Origin: Paludibacter sp.
Lineage (GTDB): Bacteria; Bacteroidota; Bacteroidia; Bacteroidales; Paludibacteraceae
Length of the DNA stretch: 7,592 nt
Reading direction: 5' to 3'
NCBI GenBank assembly: GCA_024709185.1
Contig: JANJXE010000062.1
Span: 1 to 7,592, forward strand
A program made the translations under genes and the position numbers. This document shows positions 5,973-7,592 of this stretch, one piece after another; within the stretch, counting starts at the first letter, position 1; the number at the start of each line of letters is the position of its first letter. A model generated the notes under the pieces. The model did not search any database. It had not been told where the DNA came from and was given only the letters and a program-made list of their open reading frames with translations.

Positions 5973-7550
5973 TTATTCGCTTTTAATCATTCGTTTGGGA
6001 TAATCGACTGTAAAATGCAAACCGCGGCTTTCCTTACGGCGAAGTGCATGTTTAATAATCAAATACGCCACGCTGATCACATTGCGCAACTCACAAATCT
6101 CACGCGATACCACCGAACGGTCAAATAAATCTTCCGTTTCCCGGTACAAAATTTCCAGTCGGCTCATCGCCCGCTTCAAACGCAGGTTGGAACGCACAAT
6201 ACCCACATAGGTATTCATGATCTGTTCCACTTCACGGAAACTTTGTGTTATCAATACCATTTCTTCCGGCAGCTTGGTTCCTTCGTCATTCCAGGCAGGG
6301 ATAAATTCGTTGAACCGAATTGCTTCAAGTATGGAAGATGCATCCTTTACCGCAGCATCGGCATACACAATGGCTTCGATGAGCGAGTTGGATGCCAAAC
6401 GGTTAGCTCCGTGAAGACCGGTACACGAACATTCGCCGGCTGCATATAAACGCTGAATCGAAGTTCGAGCGTTCTGATCCACAACAACTCCTCCGCAAAG
6501 ATAATGCTGGGTTGGGCATACCGGTATATAATCTTTCGTAATATCGATACCCAGTTCCAAACATTTCTTAAAAATGTTCGGGAAATGCTTTTTCGTTTCG
6601 TCGGGATCCTTATGGGTTACATCGAGGTACACAAAGTCATGTCCCCGCATCTTCATCTCATTGTCGATAGCACGGGCCACAATATCACGTGGTGCCAGCG
6701 ATCCCCGTTGATCGTACTTGTGCATGAACTCCCTTCCATCCCTGCATCTCAGAATAGCACCATATCCTCGTATAGCCTCTGTAATCAGAAAGTTAGGCCT
6801 CACTCCGGGCTGATACAAGGCAGTAGGATGAAACTGCACAAATTCCATATCGCGAATAACTCCACGGGCACGGTGTACCATTGCTATCCCATCGCCGGTG
6901 GCAATATTGGGGTTAGTAGTAGTTGCGTACACACTTCCGATACCTCCGGTAGCCAGCATGGTTATCTTCGACAAAAAAGTATGAATACGGTTGGTTTCCT
7001 GATCGAGTACATACGCACCATAGCATTCCACTCCCTGTGTATGCTGGGTAACAATCTCTCCTAAATGGTGCTGGGTAAGAATTTCAATGGCAAAGTAGTT
7101 TTCGAACACTTCTATGTTTTTCACCGTACGAATCTTTCGAATCAGACTTTGCTGAATTTCGTAGCCGGTATTGTCCTTATGGTGCAAAATCCGAAACTCA
7201 CTGTGTCCTCCTTCCTTGTGCAAATCGAAGAGTCCCTGTTCATTGCGGTCGAAATCAACTCCCCACTGAAGCAGTTCTTCTATCTGTGCCGGAGCTTCAC
7301 GAATCACCTTTTCCACTGCCTGGCGGTCGCAATGACCATCGCCGGCAATTAAGGTATCTTCAATATGCTTATCAAAATTATCGGGTTCGTAAGTTACAGA
7401 AGCTATTCCCCCCTGTGCATAGGACGTATTGGTTTCATCAAGCTGCGATTTACAGAGCAGAGCAACAGTTCCATAGCGGGATGCCTTCAGCGCAAAACTG
7501 ATTCCCGCCATTCCACTACCAATTACCAAAAAATCAAATTTTCGTACCAA
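5973..7550 (-). CDS. nadB: L-aspartate oxidase (quinolinate synthase B)
   Basis: FAD enzyme that oxidises L-aspartate to iminoaspartate, which NadA condenses with dihydroxyacetone phosphate to quinolinate for NAD synthesis. The 525 residues are close to the family length. The dinucleotide-binding start FDFLVIGSGMAGISFALKA (5-23) is followed by ETNTSYAQGGIAS (39-51), HKEGGHSEFRILHHKDNTG (111-129), MLATGGIGSVYATTTNP (198-214), EFVQFHPTALYQPG (236-249) with His241, TEAIRGYGAILR (257-268), LAPRDIVARAID (285-296) with Arg288, TQHYLCGGVVVD (347-358) with His349, and GANRLASNSLIEA (381-393) with Arg384. These correspond to active-site residues H244, R290, H351 and R386 of E. coli NadB. The three-helix C-terminal domain is complete. 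Succinate dehydrogenase and fumarate reductase share the fold, but the full set fits NadB better. The start is uncertain: this frame has no ATG before the stop at 7575-7577, so TTG at 7550 is used. nadA and nadC are not in the window. Confidence 0.95.
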   Translation of the reverse strand: MVRKFDFLVIGSGMAGISFALKASRYGTVALLCKSQLDETNTSYAQGGIASVTYEPDNFDKHIEDTLIAGDGHCDRQAVEKVIREAPAQIEELLQWGVDFDRNEQGLFDLHKEGGHSEFRILHHKDNTGYEIQQSLIRKIRTVKNIEVFENYFAIEILTQHHLGEIVTQHTQGVECYGAYVLDQETNRIHTFLSKITMLATGGIGSVYATTTNPNIATGDGIAMVHRARGVIRDMEFVQFHPTALYQPGVRPNFLITEAIRGYGAILRCRDGREFMHKYDQRGSLAPRDIVARAIDNEMKMRGHDFVYLDVTHKDPDETKKHFPNIFKKCLELGIDITKDYIPVCPTQHYLCGGVVVDQNARTSIQRLYAAGECSCTGLHGANRLASNSLIEAIVYADAAVKDASSILEAIRFNEFIPAWNDEGTKLPEEMVLITQSFREVEQIMNTYVGIVRSNLRLKRAMSRLEILYRETEDLFDRSVVSREICELRNVISVAYLIIKHALRRKESRGLHFTVDYPKRMIKSE

Positions 7551-7592
7551 TTTTTCTTCATTTTTCAGATGCTCTTAATGAACACCCTTCGT

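Noticed and set aside
6504..7064. 186-codon open frame on the plus strand opposite nadB.
   Set aside because: It lies wholly inside nadB, which has full motif support, and its translation shows no recognisable domain; it is a shadow of the real coding strand.
7562..7592. End of a gene upstream of nadB at the right edge of the window.
   Set aside because: All three minus-strand frames reach a stop within this short stretch, so the true one and its identity cannot be chosen from so few codons.

Overview
The window looks like a chromosomal stretch from a Bacteroidetes bacterium, probably order Bacteroidales. The grounds are the HisC, Fmt and NadB sequence styles, a short secreted protein whose C-terminus resembles a type IX secretion sorting domain, A/T-rich leaders without clear Shine-Dalgarno sites, and a match to the Bacteroidetes -7 promoter element TAnnTTTG. 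The placement is from recognition alone; no search was run. I see no tRNA, rRNA, CRISPR array, insertion sequence or phage gene.

Left part, plus strand (1-1931): the end of a histidine biosynthesis operon, with hisD (5' end cut by the window) followed 5 nt later by hisC. HisC supplies histidinol phosphate and HisD makes the last two oxidations to histidine. The HisB phosphatase step that lies between them is not encoded here, because hisC is the last plus-strand gene.

Right part, minus strand (7550 down to 1934): six genes in one direction. Read 5' to 3' they are nadB (L-aspartate oxidase, NAD synthesis), a 116-aa secreted protein with a sorting-domain-like end, a 101-aa Dabb-family protein, a membrane-anchored protein with three helix-hairpin-helix repeats (ComEA-like), a polytopic family 2 glycosyltransferase, and fmt (Met-tRNAi formyltransferase). 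The first three are almost contiguous (4-nt and 1-nt gaps) and are probably one translationally coupled unit. Gaps then widen to 58, 81 and 115 nt. The 81-nt gap before the glycosyltransferase holds a good -7 promoter match, so the run is probably more than one transcript. The 115-nt gap before fmt holds a possible 28-codon small ORF. fmt and hisC converge with only 2 nt between their stop codons.

Most of the window is housekeeping. The points most worth a second look are the secreted mini-protein, the triple helix-hairpin-helix protein beside a membrane glycosyltransferase, and the nadB start. That start is either a TTG codon or an ATG put out of frame by one base in an A-run. I did not find convincing evidence for a wholly new multi-gene system. 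No gap without a gene exceeds 115 nt.
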